Shown here: positions 1 through 11,489 of the stretch, piece by piece
Layout: every line of letters begins with the position of its first letter
Position numbering within the stretch: position 1 is the stretch's first letter
From: Triatoma infestans
Lineage: Eukaryota > Arthropoda > Insecta > Hemiptera > Reduviidae
Length of the DNA: 64,000 nucleotides
NCBI GenBank assembly: GCA_011037195.1
Contig: JAAEAF010003568.1
Location: forward strand, 1-64,000
Direction of reading: 5' to 3'
Notes under the pieces: generated by a model
The model's input: the letters and a program-made list of their open reading frames with translations, nothing else
Told to the model about the DNA's origin: nothing
Database searches by the model: none
Program-made: the position numbers and the translations under genes

Positions 1-150
1 AGATAGCCCCTGAAGAGGACAAACAATGTTTGTCGAAACGTCGGGCCATTAATAAAAAACACTTTAAAAAAAATTTTTTTAGTGTTTTTCTTATGATACC
101 CCCGGCCGATCAGCCAACTAAGAGGTACATCAAATCGTAAATATCTAAAT
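1..150 (+). mobile_element. Penelope-like element terminal repeat (partial)
   Basis: The first 150 bases match, in opposite orientation, the module at 33935-34066. Both hold a hairpin/GAAACGTC block, then a short A/T-rich stretch, then a shared end (GGCCGAT-AGCCAACTA followed by a GTACATC/ATACATC tail). The hammerhead fold inside (6-46) is typical of the pLTRs of Penelope-like retroelements. The element is cut by the window edge, so the coding part is not visible. Family assignment rests on the ribozyme and on the GIY-YIG relic elsewhere in the window. Confidence 0.55.
6..46 (+). ncRNA. Hammerhead ribozyme (type I, minimal stem III)
   Basis: All core elements are present in order. GCCC forms the 5' strand of stem I. 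It is followed by CTGAAGA (fits CUGANGA), a stem II hairpin (GACAAA/TTTGTC), GAAA, a one-pair stem III (C-G closing A-U) and GTC as cleavage site. GGGC follows and pairs perfectly with the GCCC. Hammerheads with a very short stem III are known in Penelope-like elements. Stem III has no loop, so activity as a monomer is doubtful and a dimeric form is more likely. Confidence 0.6.
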
Positions 151-394
151 TGAGGGATTAGTGCCAATTCGTGTGTACATTCATTTCATCATCAAAAATC
201 TGCTATCCTTACAATATTGATTTCTTAAATAAGTTTTCCCAGAAAAAATTATATCAGTAAAAATCAGTTTTATTATTATTATTATTTTTATAAATATGTG
301 CTGCTGGCATTCCAAATTTTAAGAAAATCATTGGAGCCATTTCTTTAGTAACAGAGTTATTTACAATTTATAGTAATGATTTTTATATTTAAAG

Positions 395-560
395 ACACAA
401 CATCATCTGTAGTCGGTAGGTAGCCCGGAGGCTTTTCAGAGCATTGCTGTTCTCCGGGGCAGTGTTTCCTCGTTAAAGACAACAGTTCCTTCACTGTTGA
501 ATGAACTGTAGAGACTCTAGGGTGGGTGCTCCTGCCGGGCTTTGAACCCATGAGCCAATT
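395..560 (-). mobile_element. Degenerate tRNA-derived SINE remnant
   Basis: Read on the minus strand, a diverged B box (GGTTCAAAG type) is followed by the family body: a CTCTACAG-like segment, a segment similar to GTAAACGGGCAGTG, and a CCGGGCTAC end. The layout matches better copies at 8255, 31530 and 61570. The A box is not clear. Confidence 0.4.
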
Positions 561-1629
561 TTTAACTTTATTTGCAGATTTTGCTTTGTTTTTTTTTTTT
601 CTCTGTAGTACTGATTAAAGACTAGTTAAAAATCGAAACGTTTGGTAAGGGAAAAAAAACTGCTGCCCATTTTCCCCCCCAAAAAAATGTTTTTCTTACC
701 CCATGACTTCAGATATTCAGCCCACAATAAAAAGGCTGCGCTGGCGATTAATGTTGTTCGATTAGGGGGTACGTGAGAACAATCTCAGGCGCGAACAACT
801 TCACCCCCTCCATATATATAAAAAAAATGGGAAGTCATAGTCAGCCTCATAGTCTTTTTAAACTCGAGGACCGAAATTAACAAGAACTCTAAACACGGCT
901 AATGTTTTATTAATAATATGCCGCTATGTAGCAATTATTTTCTCTGATCTACGTATATTCTACTTAGTTGTAATTATTATCTATATAAGATCGGGATAGT
1001 TAATAAGCTAACGGCGTTTTTTTGTTGGTTGAGCCTGGCTGACCTAGATGATCTGTTCAAGTGAGGCCCACTTTATATACGTACACTTTATATATGTACA
1101 TAGTTACGTACACTTGAAATAGTGGTGATCGAATTTTTGTAGGTCTCGGACGGAAAGCGAAATGGCAAAGTAATTTCATTCAGAGAAGAATCTCCATTTT
1201 CTTACTACAAAAACTAAAATTCTGTAAAGTATCATTTTCAGTCTCCAAAATGCTTGAAGCTGGCAAAATTATTGGCCAATGAGATAGTAAAATTTTGTGT
1301 ACGAGTATAGCCATGTAGGAAAGTTCAACATGGAAGAAATATATAACACATTTGCCCAACGATATCTTGAAATTCACAATGTTATATTAAATTTGTAGTT
1401 TAATTTTAAGATAATATTTGATAAATAAAAAACAAGCTAGTGATATGTCATTCTTGCTTGTTGCAATAATGCTGAAAACAAACTGATTACAAGAGTTAAA
1501 ATTTTATTGTTAACATTGTTCTATCACGAAATAGCCATGGCAGTGACATAGTTAACAATTTTATAATTTTTTATTTATCAAAAAGAGTTTATTCATTCAA
1601 TTTTACTGTTTATAACTTCCTCATTATGT
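561..1629. other. AT-rich intergenic or intronic DNA, nothing recognised
   Basis: There are poly-T and poly-A tracts and short ORFs without family motifs. No repeat shared with the rest of the window was found. Confidence 0.5.
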
Positions 1630-2130
1630 CACTGATAAGAGGCATTTGCAACCTCGCAAATCATTTTTTTTTTTTTTTTTTCAAGTTTTCATCGGAAAAC
1701 ACATGAACCTTAGTTCCCACTCTTCTGCTTCGTTTGTGTGTATATATGTGTGTATGTTCTTGTCCGTCTGGGTGTATGTCTGTGGTAATTATAACCTAAA
1801 AATGGAAAATAAAAGAAAATTCAAATTTACTCATAGGATTTTTAGTTTTCTTCGATCTTTTCTCGATAAAGATATCAACGAGTTCATTTGAATTTTTTTG
1901 GTGTACAAACTACGTCATATATAGGACTTTTGTTTGAAACATTTTTCTGGCTAAGTAGATTTTAAAGGTTTCTGGGGGAAGTGTAAGGTAATGTGCTTCC
2001 TTCCAATTATTGTTATTAGTTTCTGTATTATTATGCTTTATAATAATGAATTCAATTAAATTTAGTAGCAATTCCAAATTTGAAACATATTTGTCATTAA
2101 TAAATTACGAAGTGTTTCACACCAAATTTT
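1630..2130 (+). repeat. Family A repeat, degenerate copy
   Basis: The order of family A landmarks is kept but diverged: a TTTTCATCGGAAAA segment, a TGTG-rich tract near 1735-1780, a TCGA-TTTTCTCGA segment, a TTTGAAACATTTTTC segment and a tail AGTGTTTCACACCA at 2112-2125. It lies directly beside a better copy in inverse orientation. Confidence 0.5.
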
Positions 2131-2204
2131 TTTCCCTTAACAATTACAGTAGAAGTAGTCATTCTTGAAGTTACAATATTCGGAGGCGCCTTAATTAAAA
2201 AAAA

Positions 2205-3069
2205 AAAAAAAACTTTGTGTGAAACACTCACACAACTTTCTCTTACTCCAGTTTTCAAAATTATAATTGACAAATTTTATAGTTTGTGTACTACCAAATT
2301 CAATGAAATTCATCGAAAACTGAAAAAAAAACTGTCACTGTAAAAGCGCACTTCCGGTTTACTAATTTTCTTGAAACACGAAATTTTGGCCATCTATTTA
2401 TTTCTAATTAATTTTGTTTGGATGATAGAATTGTATAATCAATTATGATAGCACTTTAGAGAAAAACATAAAAACCCTACCCCTCCTTCAAAAATGTCCT
2501 TAAATGAATTTTCCCAGAGAAATGTTTTAAATAAAAATTGTAGATCTTTGCATGTTTAGTTTATATGGGAAGTTTCAAGGAAATCGTCGGAAACATTTTT
2601 GAGAAAATCGCGAAAATGTGAAAAAAATCATTTACTAAAGTGGTAATGTAAAAGCACTTCCGATTATCCGATTTTTTTTTTTGAAACTCGGAATTTCAAC
2701 AACATATTTTAATTCTAATTAACATAGTTTAGGTGATACAATTGTTTGATTAACTGAAATAGCACTTTAGATGAAAATCTAACCCCACCCCTCCACCATA
2801 ACTGCCCTTAAATGAATTTTCTCAGAGAAACATTTCAAATAAAAGTGGTAGCTCTTTGTAGGTCTAGTTCATATAGTAAGTTCAAAGAAAATCGTCGGAG
2901 CCATTTTTGAGAAAAACGCAAAAAATTAAAAAAAAAACTAACAAGAAGTGGTTACCTTCCGGTGAAAGGAATTTTGACAGATGACCCCTTCCAGATGCCA
3001 TGGTGATACCTAAACGAATATCAGTTCAACTTTCTACGGTTTCGTTTTGTTTGCTATGCTGTTCACATA

Positions 3070-3100
<31 letters not shown>

Positions 3101-3235
3101 CACCATTCGCTAAAAACCACTTTTTGAACTCAGGGGACCTCAAAACGGATATTTCCGGTGAAAACTCGATATCAAAAATTTGACACGATTACAATACTTC
3201 GTCTTACTTACTAGGAGTAAGAGAAAGTAAAAAAA
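2205..3235 (-). repeat. Family A repeat, near-complete copy
   Basis: The ends carry a perfect 15-bp inverted repeat, ACTTTCTCTTACTCC at 2235-2249 and its complement at 3214-3228. Outside the left end is the hairpin GTGTGA-AACAC-TCACAC. Inside the right end is a second hairpin built from CTTACT/AGTAAG. Two internal modules (about 2340-2630 and 2640-2940) repeat the same landmarks: AAGCGCACTTCCGG, a CCCACCCCTCC tract, and TTTTGAGAAAA. A (CA)n microsatellite lies at about 3065-3103. No coding capacity. Probably a non-autonomous DNA element; see findings for the Helentron-associated hypothesis. Confidence 0.75.
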
Positions 3236-3655
3236 AAAAAAAGGTAACAAATTACATATTGACGGATTTGCATTGATAACTTTTCATAAAATTGGAAACA
3301 TCTGTAAAAAACCATCTCTGTGTTTTTATCACAAAATAATTATAAATCGCGACAAGGTAGTGGTTGTGAACAAAATATCTCCTACTAAATACCAAAAGTT
3401 GCAGTAAGTTTAAACTTGGATATTCCTTTTTAGGAATTACCAGGGGTGCCAATATGATGGTTTGTTAATTGTATGTATATCTATGTATAAAAAAAATCTC
3501 TTTTATTATAAACATTGATTTTTGGAAGTTCGGTAGGCGTTGCAATCTTCAGGCTTTTTTCAGAGCTACCATTTCAATATTATATCGTTTTTTTTCCCCC
3601 TAGATTATAAATGGCACTTCAAAGAAAATTTGCATTTACCATAAACTTGAGAATT
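3236..3655. other. AT-rich spacer
   Basis: No motif, repeat partner or coding signal was recognised between the family A copy and the next SINE. Confidence 0.5.
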
Positions 3656-3659
3656 GCAG

Positions 3660-3790
3660 TAATGGTAAAAGGGAAGCTCTGTGGCAGACCGCTGGACTTG
3701 CAACTCGGAGATCCCGGATTAGAGTCCAGCCTTGTTGCCCCTAAATTTTCTCTTACTAGGAGTCTCTGCAGCTCGTCCGTTTATAAGACA
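3660..3790 (+). mobile_element. tRNA-derived SINE, degenerate
   Basis: A B-box-like GATTAGAGTCC (3717-3727) is followed by the family body: TTTTCTCTTACTAGGAGTCTCTGCAGCTC, as in the better copy at 51539. The A-box region (CTCTGTGGCAGACCGC) is diverged. The copy is truncated at the 3' side. Confidence 0.5.
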
Positions 3791-4017
3791 AATTAAAAAA
3801 AAAATGCAGGAATACAACTCACTCGTACCAATTCCATGCATTTTTTATTTCATTTTCCATTTGTACTTCTTAGTCTGATTGGTTAACTTCTTAAGTAGTG
3901 CTATACGTATATCTATATTTTGCATCTTGAACAATAGTGCAGTATACATATCCATAAATACCATCTCTTGGATTAAGTCAAACACTACTTTTTCTTTTTT
4001 TTTTTTAATATAATTTA

Positions 4018-4345
4018 TAACCTTATGCAACGGCAAGTGAGAGAACACAAGCCTGACCGAGAGAAAACAGACTATCTCTGGTACTCTCTGACTTAAGCAG
4101 GCTAGAGTGGGGAGAACCTGTATATAAGCCAGTGAGTGAGATAGACATCTATCTATCAGATTCAACCATATACATCACATCGTGTCATAACACTACTCCC
4201 ACCTTTTATCACGATGCTGGGTCAACATGTCTAGCTCTCTCACTGGCTTATATACAGGTTCTCCCCACTCTAGCCTGCTTAAGTCAGAGAGTACCAGAGA
4301 GAGTCTGTTTTCTCTCGGTCGGGTTTGTGTCTCTCCCTTGCCGTT
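4018..4345. repeat. Inverted repeat with ~115-bp arms
   Basis: The left arm (about 4026-4140) is the reverse complement of the right arm (about 4233-4345). The shared segment runs from a CACTGGCTTATATACAG landmark through CTCCCCACTCTAGCCTGC to a TCTCTCGGTC landmark. The spacer contains a fragment (4195-4229) that is the complement of the body of the SINE at 40298. A further single copy of the arm is at 21045-21150. This is a likely cruciform-forming element of unknown class. Confidence 0.7.
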
Positions 4346-5089
4346 ACAACTTATAAACTCGTGGACAAAATTAATACTCATCCTTTGAAATAATTTTTCA
4401 AATTATATATTTTTATTCTTATATTAATTAATAATGTTATTTCAAAATGAACACAATTTATAGGAATTAAAGGAGAAATTTGTGGTTTTATGAAAATTCA
4501 TTATAAACTTGTTTAAAAGAAAATTCATTTTTTGTTTCTTTTATTTTGTTTATTGTCTCATTTGCTTTTAATTTGATCTCTGTAGACTTGTTAATAACTA
4601 ATTGTATTTTCTTGTATTTAATAATAGTAATAATAATAATAATAAAAGAAAATTTATCCAAATACCAGGAAAGCCTTAGAGTGACAAATTAAAATTTATT
4701 GATGATTAATATTTGGTTTTCCTCCAAGTCTATTAAAGCCTTCAAGCCACTTTCAGATGTAATAGCAAGAATTGCTTGGTGATTGGTTATTGAAATGGAC
4801 ACGCTGACTTGTACTCATAATCGAGCTAGAAACGGTAGGCAGGCAGCGTTAGACGAAGGTAACAACTTGTTACTGTACTGTAAGAACTCCTTGCTTGTTC
4901 TGTTGATGAATTAAGAGCTTCCTGTTATTCTTGTTAGCTTACTTCTTCTATTTCACTTGTTGGTTGAAGATGATGTGAGAACGATGTTGTTTTTGTTTGC
5001 CATAGACTCCTTATTTGACCATTTCTTTACAAATTGTTCAGGAGTTGGAACGCATATAATTTGGCAGCATATTCGAGCGCTTCATTCTC
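4346..5089. other. AT-rich spacer with short (AAT)n run
   Basis: A short trinucleotide run lies at about 4625-4645. Nothing else was recognised. Confidence 0.5.
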
Positions 5090-5535
5090 ATAGATATGTA
5101 AAATGCGGTATGCTGTGCAGTACTTAGCATCTGTGACGATGTCCTGCAATAGTTGCCGAAAAGATAGAAATTTGTGGCGTTTGTTTTTGCGCATTTAAAA
5201 TTCCACACCTTATTTCCATTATGCAAAAGTCTTACATAAATTTTACCTCCAACTTGAAGATAGTTAGTTGCCCTAAACGAAAGGTAAATAGAGAAATAAA
5301 ATTATTAAAAAAAGAATCGTTATTTCCATTTTTCATAGTAAAATCTTTCTATATAATTTCTTCTCAGTCTTGTTTAAATATCAGTCTAGCTTCTTCTTTA
5401 ATGGCTTTATTATTTACAGAAAAATTGTAGAATAACTCTGCCTCATGGACCGAGGGCATAGATTAAAATAAACTGTAAATATAAATTAAGAAATATTACT
5501 AAAATAGGTATTGTACTGAATCACCTGGGCTCACT
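5090..5535 (+). repeat. Dispersed repeat B, copy 1
   Basis: Shares with 8697-9110 a run of landmarks in the same order and orientation: a GTGGCGTTTGTTTTTG region, AAATTCCACA, TTATGCAAAAG, CAGTCTAGCTTCTTCTTTA, GCTTTATTATTTACA, and a closing TACTGAATCACC segment. Neither copy has a coding signature. Class unknown. Confidence 0.55.
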
Positions 5536-6568
5536 TCCCGTCTTACCCACCTTATACTTATCTCCTACTATGTTTGTTTATACAATTTTTTTGTCAACTA
5601 TCATTTTTTACCTCCACCCCATTTAAAAAAAAAATCTAAGTTGAATTTTAGCTCCTTAAATCCACATTATGGAAGGGTAGTCATTTCCTTTGAGATAGTA
5701 TCTAAGTAAACCCCCTCCAAAGGTTTTTAATTTATGTCTTTTGGGTGCACTTTGAATTTGTCTACCCGTTTCCTAGTATAAATAAACTGGGACAAGTTTG
5801 TTGGAGATAAGAATATATAGGAGTGCAGACATTTTCTTAGATATTCATGTGTTTAGCTACTATAAATTAGTGTTAAACAAAAAATAAAATGTCCTACTTT
5901 TTTAATTTATTGCTAGATTGAATTTAAAAACTTTTTATAAAGTAATAAAATGTTTATTATTACTGTTTGAGTTTTTAATTGATTTAGCCAAGATAAATGA
6001 ATTGACTCAATTATTTGGTTAATGCTATTTGCTCCAAGTATTTATTATATGACGACTCGAATTGCATGCAAGGCAAGCATTATAATTATTACAAGCACTA
6101 ACTTGTCTTCATTAAATAGATCAACTGATAATAAGATAATTAATATTTTTTCATGACAGTGAAATTATACTGAAGAATATAATATGTTTTCAAACTTTTT
6201 ATTAATACATAATATTATTGCTTAAAATCTTAACTTTTCCTAAAGTATTTAGTGGTGTACATCTCTGCATGATTATAATTCAGTAACAAATATTAATTAT
6301 GACAAAAGAAAGGAATAAGATTATAAATGAATATATAGTAATATTTTTATTGGGTACAGTTATAGAAATATTTTATAGCCAGGAATTTTATCATGAAAGT
6401 TTTATAACAAATATGATCGTCAAGTTAAAAGAATGTTCAGGGGGTAGTAGCATTGAAATGAATGACTTTGTTTAATGGTAAATTGTTTCTGTAGGAGTAT
6501 TAATGTAGAGATTGTGCAAAAGTAATTAGCATTCTTTACTGCAAAACTAATGTTTTATAATAAGAAAA
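5536..6568. other. AT-rich spacer, nothing recognised
   Basis: Long AT-rich stretch without repeat partners or coding signatures that I could see. Confidence 0.5.
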
Positions 6569-7325
6569 AAATCTTGTGTGAAACACTCACACAACTTTCA
6601 CTTATTCCAGTTCTTAAAATTATAGTTTTTAAATTTTATAGTTTGTGTACCAAATTTAATGAAATTTGTCGTAAACTCAAAAAACTGTTCAGTAAAAGCG
6701 CACTTCCGGTTTAATAATTTTTTTGAAACTCGGGGTTTTACCGATCTGTTTATTTCTAATTAATTTTGTTTGGATGATAGAATTGTATAATCAATAATTA
6801 TGACAGCACTTTAGAGGAAGCTGTAACCCCACCCCTCCCCTAAAAGTGCCCTGAAATGAATTTTCCTGGAGAAATGTTTCAAATAAAAGTTGTAGCTGTT
6901 AGTATGTGTAGTTGATATACCAAGTTTGAAGAAAATCGTCGGAGCCATTTTTGAGAAAATCGTAAAAACTTAAAAAAAACAAAACAAGTAAAGTGGTACT
7001 TCCGTTGAGGAATTTTGCCAGGTGACCCACTGTCGGATCCCATGGTGATAACTAATCGGAATATCAAGTTCGAACTTTCTACGATTTTTCGTTTTTGAGC
7101 ATACATACACACATAGACCACACATACACACACACCCAGACACACACACACACACACACAGACCATTTACTAAAACCACTTTTTTGGACTCAGGGGACCT
7201 CAAAACGGGTTTTTCCGTTAAATCTGCGTCCAAATATTCCGTCGGATAACTGAGTCAAAACTCAATATCGAAAATTTGACACGATTACAATACTTCCTCT
7301 TACTAGGAGTAAGAGAAAGTAAAAA
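6569..7325 (-). repeat. Family A repeat, shorter copy
   Basis: Starts with the GTGTGAAACACTCACAC hairpin and a variant end ACTTTCACTTATTCC, and finishes at about 7302-7322 with GGAGTAAGAGAAAGT. It has one internal module instead of two, a CA microsatellite around 7105-7160, and the ACGATTTTTCGTTTTTGAGC landmark before it. The internal module count therefore differs between copies. Confidence 0.7.
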
Positions 7326-7677
7326 TATCTGGGTATAATGCAATTTTACGATAAAAAATTGAAAAATATGAGGAAACAAGAATAGATGTTAGTATCTGTC
7401 CCACACATAAATGCGTAAGGAGAAAAGGCAAAGAAAGAAGTAACAAGACAGATATGTAAATCAGTTGATCCACGAAATAGAATCAGAATTGCCCCAATTA
7501 AGGCATTCATAGAAATTATTTAATAAGTGCTAATGGTAGTGGGGTTTTGTCCATTAGTGGACCTTGTTCCATCATAATATTTCAAGCGCGAATTTGTTTT
7601 ATCAATAATTATTATGAACGTAAAAGATTTAATATTTAAATTTTTTATTTTTATTATTTTTGCATAATTATTTATTC

Positions 7678-7870
7678 AGCTGGATTCGAGTTCAGTAGTG
7701 TTGCCCCCTTGAACTATCTTAAAACATCTTAAGAGCCACTGCAGCTCACTATCCGGTGTTAGGCATGTTTGTGTGCGGGAGAACACTATCTGGAGGCCGG
7801 CAGTGCTATTATGGGATGCTCCGGGTGGTAGCAGTCTCAGATGTTAACGCGCCTTAATGAAAAAAAAAAC
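7678..7870 (+). mobile_element. tRNA-derived SINE, 5'-truncated
   Basis: Begins within the B box (GGATTCGAGTTCAG), continues with TTAAGAGCCACTGCAGCTCACTATCCGGTG and GGAGGCCGGCAGTG, and ends ATGTTAACGCGCCTTAA followed by a poly-A run. This fixes the 3' end of the SINE family as ...TGACGCGCC(T)AAn. Confidence 0.65.
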
Positions 7871-8254
7871 TAATTTAAGATTTAATTATTTAACCAATAT
7901 TTCAAGTAAGAGGTATTAGTAATTTTATAAATAAAAGTATTTTTATATGAACATAACAATGAAAGTGTATGAATTAGAATATATTGAGTTACAACTAATT
8001 GAGATGAGTTTAAGCATCCCAAACATGAACTAACTTACCGCTGATAACACCACATTTGGGCAGTAGTTAACAACAAAAGCAGTTAAATATGTTTTTAACT
8101 GACGACTAATACTTTAGTTATTGCAACTAACAGTTAACAAAATGTAGTTAATATTGTTTTTGCAATTATGTTTTACAAGTAATGAAGTTATAGTTGGAAT
8201 GTAAAATTACAAGTAGTTATATGAAAAATTATTAACTAGTAGTTATAGTTTTTT

Positions 8255-8490
8255 TCTTTTTTTTTTTGTTTCTGGTGCGTCAACATCTGAGGCATAATAT
8301 GACTTGGGCGCACGGAGCCTCTCAGTACACTGTCGGCCTCCAGACCGTGTTCTCTCATTACAGAGAAAGCTCGTCAGTGAGCTCTTGAGACTCCTTGAAA
8401 GAGAAAATATAAGGGCTACTGGGGATTCGTGCTCGGGGAATCCGCGTAATAGTTGAGCGCATTATCACTAAGCCAATCCCTTCCCCAGTT
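8255..8490 (-). mobile_element. tRNA-derived SINE
   Basis: On the minus strand the unit starts near 8487 with GGGAAGGGATTGGCTTAGTG (A-box region), a diverged B box around 8425-8440, the family body, and ends GTTGACGC then a poly-A tail (poly-T at 8250-8268). This is the reverse layout of the copies at 7678 and 51539. Confidence 0.6.
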
Positions 8491-8696
8491 GTAGTTACTA
8501 TTCTTGTTGTTATTACTTTTGATGTGACGAGAATTAACTCGAAAAATTTATTCTCTAAATTTGAATCAGATCAAATTTGGAAGATATAAATTAAAAATTA
8601 ACTAGGAAAAAAATGTAAAGCAGAATAAGTAGTAAATAAAAGGCAGGAAGATTCAAGTAGTTTCAAGTAGAAGATAGGCGTGTCTAATGAGGTAAG

Positions 8697-9110
8697 ATGT
8701 CCAGTACATAGCATGTACTCGTATGACGCTGATTGCGATAAATGCTGACAAGATGGGAATCAATAGTGTTTGTTTTTGAATAGTGAAATTCCACATCTTA
8801 TTTATTTATGCAAAAGCCCAACATAAATTCGGGCCCCAATTGAAAGATGATTAGATGTGATAACCGAAAGCAACTAGATAAATAAAATAAATAAAGAAAG
8901 ACAAAAAAAAAAAAAAAAAACCTTCCCACATAATTTCCTTTGAATGTTGATTAAATAACAGTCCAGCTTCTTCTTAATAGCTTTATTATTTACAAAAATT
9001 GTAGAATTATCTGCTCATAGGCTGAAGCACACATAGATATAATGACCATATAAAATTAAGAAATGTTACCAGATCAGGTATTGCTCTGAATCACCCGGAC
9101 TCATGAGGCC
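8697..9110 (+). repeat. Dispersed repeat B, copy 2
   Basis: Partner of 5090-5535 with the same landmark order. It ends in TCTGAATCACCCGGACTCA, against CTGAATCACCTGGGCTCA in copy 1. A long poly-A run interrupts it near 8905-8920. Confidence 0.55.
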
Positions 9111-10170
9111 TCATTCATGCATATATGTAATAGTTTAAAGTGGGAGGGGTATGTGAAACCTATGTTTATGAGTGAGATTTCTGAGAATTGATTTTTAAAA
9201 ATTAAATTTCATTACGGATGACTCAGGCGCGGTTAGTTCCATGGAAAGACTAACCTAGTTGATGATATGATCCTTTGGTAGAATAATTCAGGTTACTTAA
9301 GTGTGAGCGGGTTTATTCTATATTAAAAATGGTGTTTTTATTGTTTAACGATATCCTATTTAGGATATCGCTTGTCCAGCATTTTAGTTCCTTTAAATTA
9401 TTCCTTATCTCTAATAGTTTTTTTTCGAGTATTTAGCATGCATCGCAATTGTTAAACAATGTGGAGTTAATTTTATAATTATTGTGATACATTGAATCTT
9501 TCAATGTTTGCATAAATCATTAAAAAATTAGACTCGAGAAATGTTCATATCGTCACGAATAAACAAATGAAAGAGCGACGCTTGCTTGAGTTAAAACAAA
9601 AAAGCCAGATATAATATTCAATATTTTTATATAATTACATTATTTATTTAATCTATTCCAATTAATATAGTTTTAGTGAAAAATAGAAACAGTTTTTATA
9701 TAATAACATATGTTTGGAATATGATAAAAACGTAATACACTAGGTTATAGTTCAATGAATTTCTGTTATTATTTATTTCTATGGCATGACTCATCCTTTT
9801 AGTTCGGTGATAAACGCGGTTAGTTATCTCTCTAATAACAAGGTTTATTTGAGTCCTTTTTTATTTTGTTTATCATTTATTTTATTATTTGTTTAAATTA
9901 TTAAATTTAATTTTTATATTTAGAACAATAGTTAGACATGTAATAACTTCTTTTATGTGAGAAAATTATACATTCCAAGGTTGCTTGAGTTCTTAATGTT
10001 TTTGTTTATCATTTATTTTATGATTTTTTTTAATTATTAAATATAATCTGTATATTTAGAAATGTAGGTAATTAGAAATGTATCACTTTTCGATTGCATT
10101 GAAATTTAGATGGATTTATATTGCAATGATATTTTTGGTAGTTTCAGTTTATGAATAAGCTCTTGTTTAC
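9111..10170. repeat. AT-rich DNA with a short direct duplication and a perfect palindrome
   Basis: At 9349-9370 lies a perfect 22-base palindrome with 10-base arms (CGATATCCTA and complement) around TT. At about 9850-9930 and 9990-10070 a ~80-bp segment is repeated at a spacing of 146 bp (landmark GTTTATCATTTATTTTA). No coding signal. Confidence 0.55.
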
Positions 10171-10174
10171 TATA

Positions 10175-10460
10175 ATAGGTTTGAGAAGAAGAGAAATTGG
10201 GTTAGATAGATAATTGAACAAGAAGTAAAACTGAACACTATATAATAGAAAAGTAGCACAAGCTGCCTGGACTTTACTGTAAAATATATAAAATGGTAGT
10301 AAGAGATTTAGGGTGAGAAAGAGAAAGGTCGTTGACGCGCTGTGACTGCTGTGTGAACTCTGCTAAAAGAGTAATCTTGTTTAATTTTATGCCTCTCTCT
10401 CTCTCTCTCTCTCTGCTATGGATCCCTCTCTTCGGATCCCATACATTACCCACCGTATTG
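10175..10460 (+). repeat. Dispersed repeat C, copy 1
   Basis: Matches 53697-54005 in the same orientation. The landmarks are TTTGAGAAG, GGGTTAGATAGATAA, GAAAAGTAGCACAA, CTGGACTTTA, GACGCGTTGTGACTG or its variant, a TCTCTCTC tract and TGGATCCCTC. Its TC-rich end resembles the CTCTAGCCTG module of the inverted repeat at 4018. It could be a solo LTR or SINE-like unit; ends are undefined. Confidence 0.55.
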
Positions 10461-10779
10461 TTTTTGACGTACTAGTAACTTCAACTTGAATAAAATACAG
10501 TACTTTTTTTTTTAGAAATGTTATTCACCTAAACTCTTAAAGAATTCTTGTCTTTTCTGAAACATTTTGTTTTCACAGTAGCATCCGATTCGCAAATATC
10601 ATAGCCTGCACTTTTTTTGGGGCATTTTCGTTGCATTATTGGCGTTCTCCCAATTTTAATGAGGACTTCTCCCTGCATTTAGCAGTTTTTTGTGCCTATT
10701 CTTTTGGTTGTATATTATCCTTGGGGGTGATTTAAGCCATTTCTTCACGAACCTTAGTATTCTCTCAAGATTTAACATT

Positions 10780-11130
10780 TACACACTTAAATGATATTTG
10801 TCATATATCGGTTCCAGCAGCAGACCGCGGAAAAACAGTGGGCCCAGTTATTATCAAAGAACCGACAAATCCCTCCTACACTTCTCCGCAGACTGTCCGT
10901 GGCCTGTTTCAGATTGCTGACAGGCCACGATTACCTCCAAAAACATTTATATCGTGTCGGATTGGCAACGAGTCCAGCCTGTCCAGGATGTGCCTTCAGG
11001 ATGACATTCCGCAGATCACCTCACGCTTGTCCCGAATTAGCGGATAGTAGATCTCAACTTTAACGACGGGGATAACTCCTCTTACCAATTATCAGTTTTA
11101 TATTGGGCCGCGCGACTAACCAAAGCTGAA
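10780..11130 (+). pseudogene. Non-LTR retrotransposon ORF2 C-terminus (fragment)
   Basis: The open frame 10791-11063 carries the signature of the region after RNase H in many insect non-LTR elements: RLLTGHDYLQKHLYRVGLA followed by SPACPGC, the start of a CCHC-type zinc motif. The His/Cys half of the motif (HACPEL) lies further on, with a likely frame slip between the halves. Downstream, in another frame, LYWAARLTKAE resembles the usual C-terminal tail of these proteins. The RT and endonuclease are absent. This is a short relic; the exact clade is not decided. Confidence 0.6.
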
Positions 11131-11489
11131 TAACCAAAGTCAAAATGGCATAAGAAAAAAAAAATGACATTTGTTCATCCTGGTTTTATTTAACATTTTA
11201 CTTTCTTTTTCCCATTTAACATAAGCATTTAGACCGTGAAAAATGAAGTTAAATTATACGAAATTAGGTTTTCACTTCGAAATACATGTTTTGAAGTCCC
11301 TCAATTTAAAAGGTTTTCAAAATATATATCAGAGATACCGTACAGATGTCCCATGACTCGAGATCAGGATCTACAGCTTAAGGATTTATAATTGAAGTCA
11401 TTTTGAGTTAAAAATGTGTAACAAACATAGGTCGGAAAATGTTTCCTATGGAAGTAGAGCCATCGAAAAGTGGACAGCTGAAGAAATTA

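Noticed and set aside
4018..4345. A CRISPR-like or tandem array
   Set aside because: Only two arms in inverted orientation; no regular direct repeats with unique spacers.
6879..7233. Cys/Val-rich frames over the CA/TG tracts (also at 13140, 14589, 52752, 56449)
   Set aside because: They are translations of microsatellites inside family A, with no protein-like composition.
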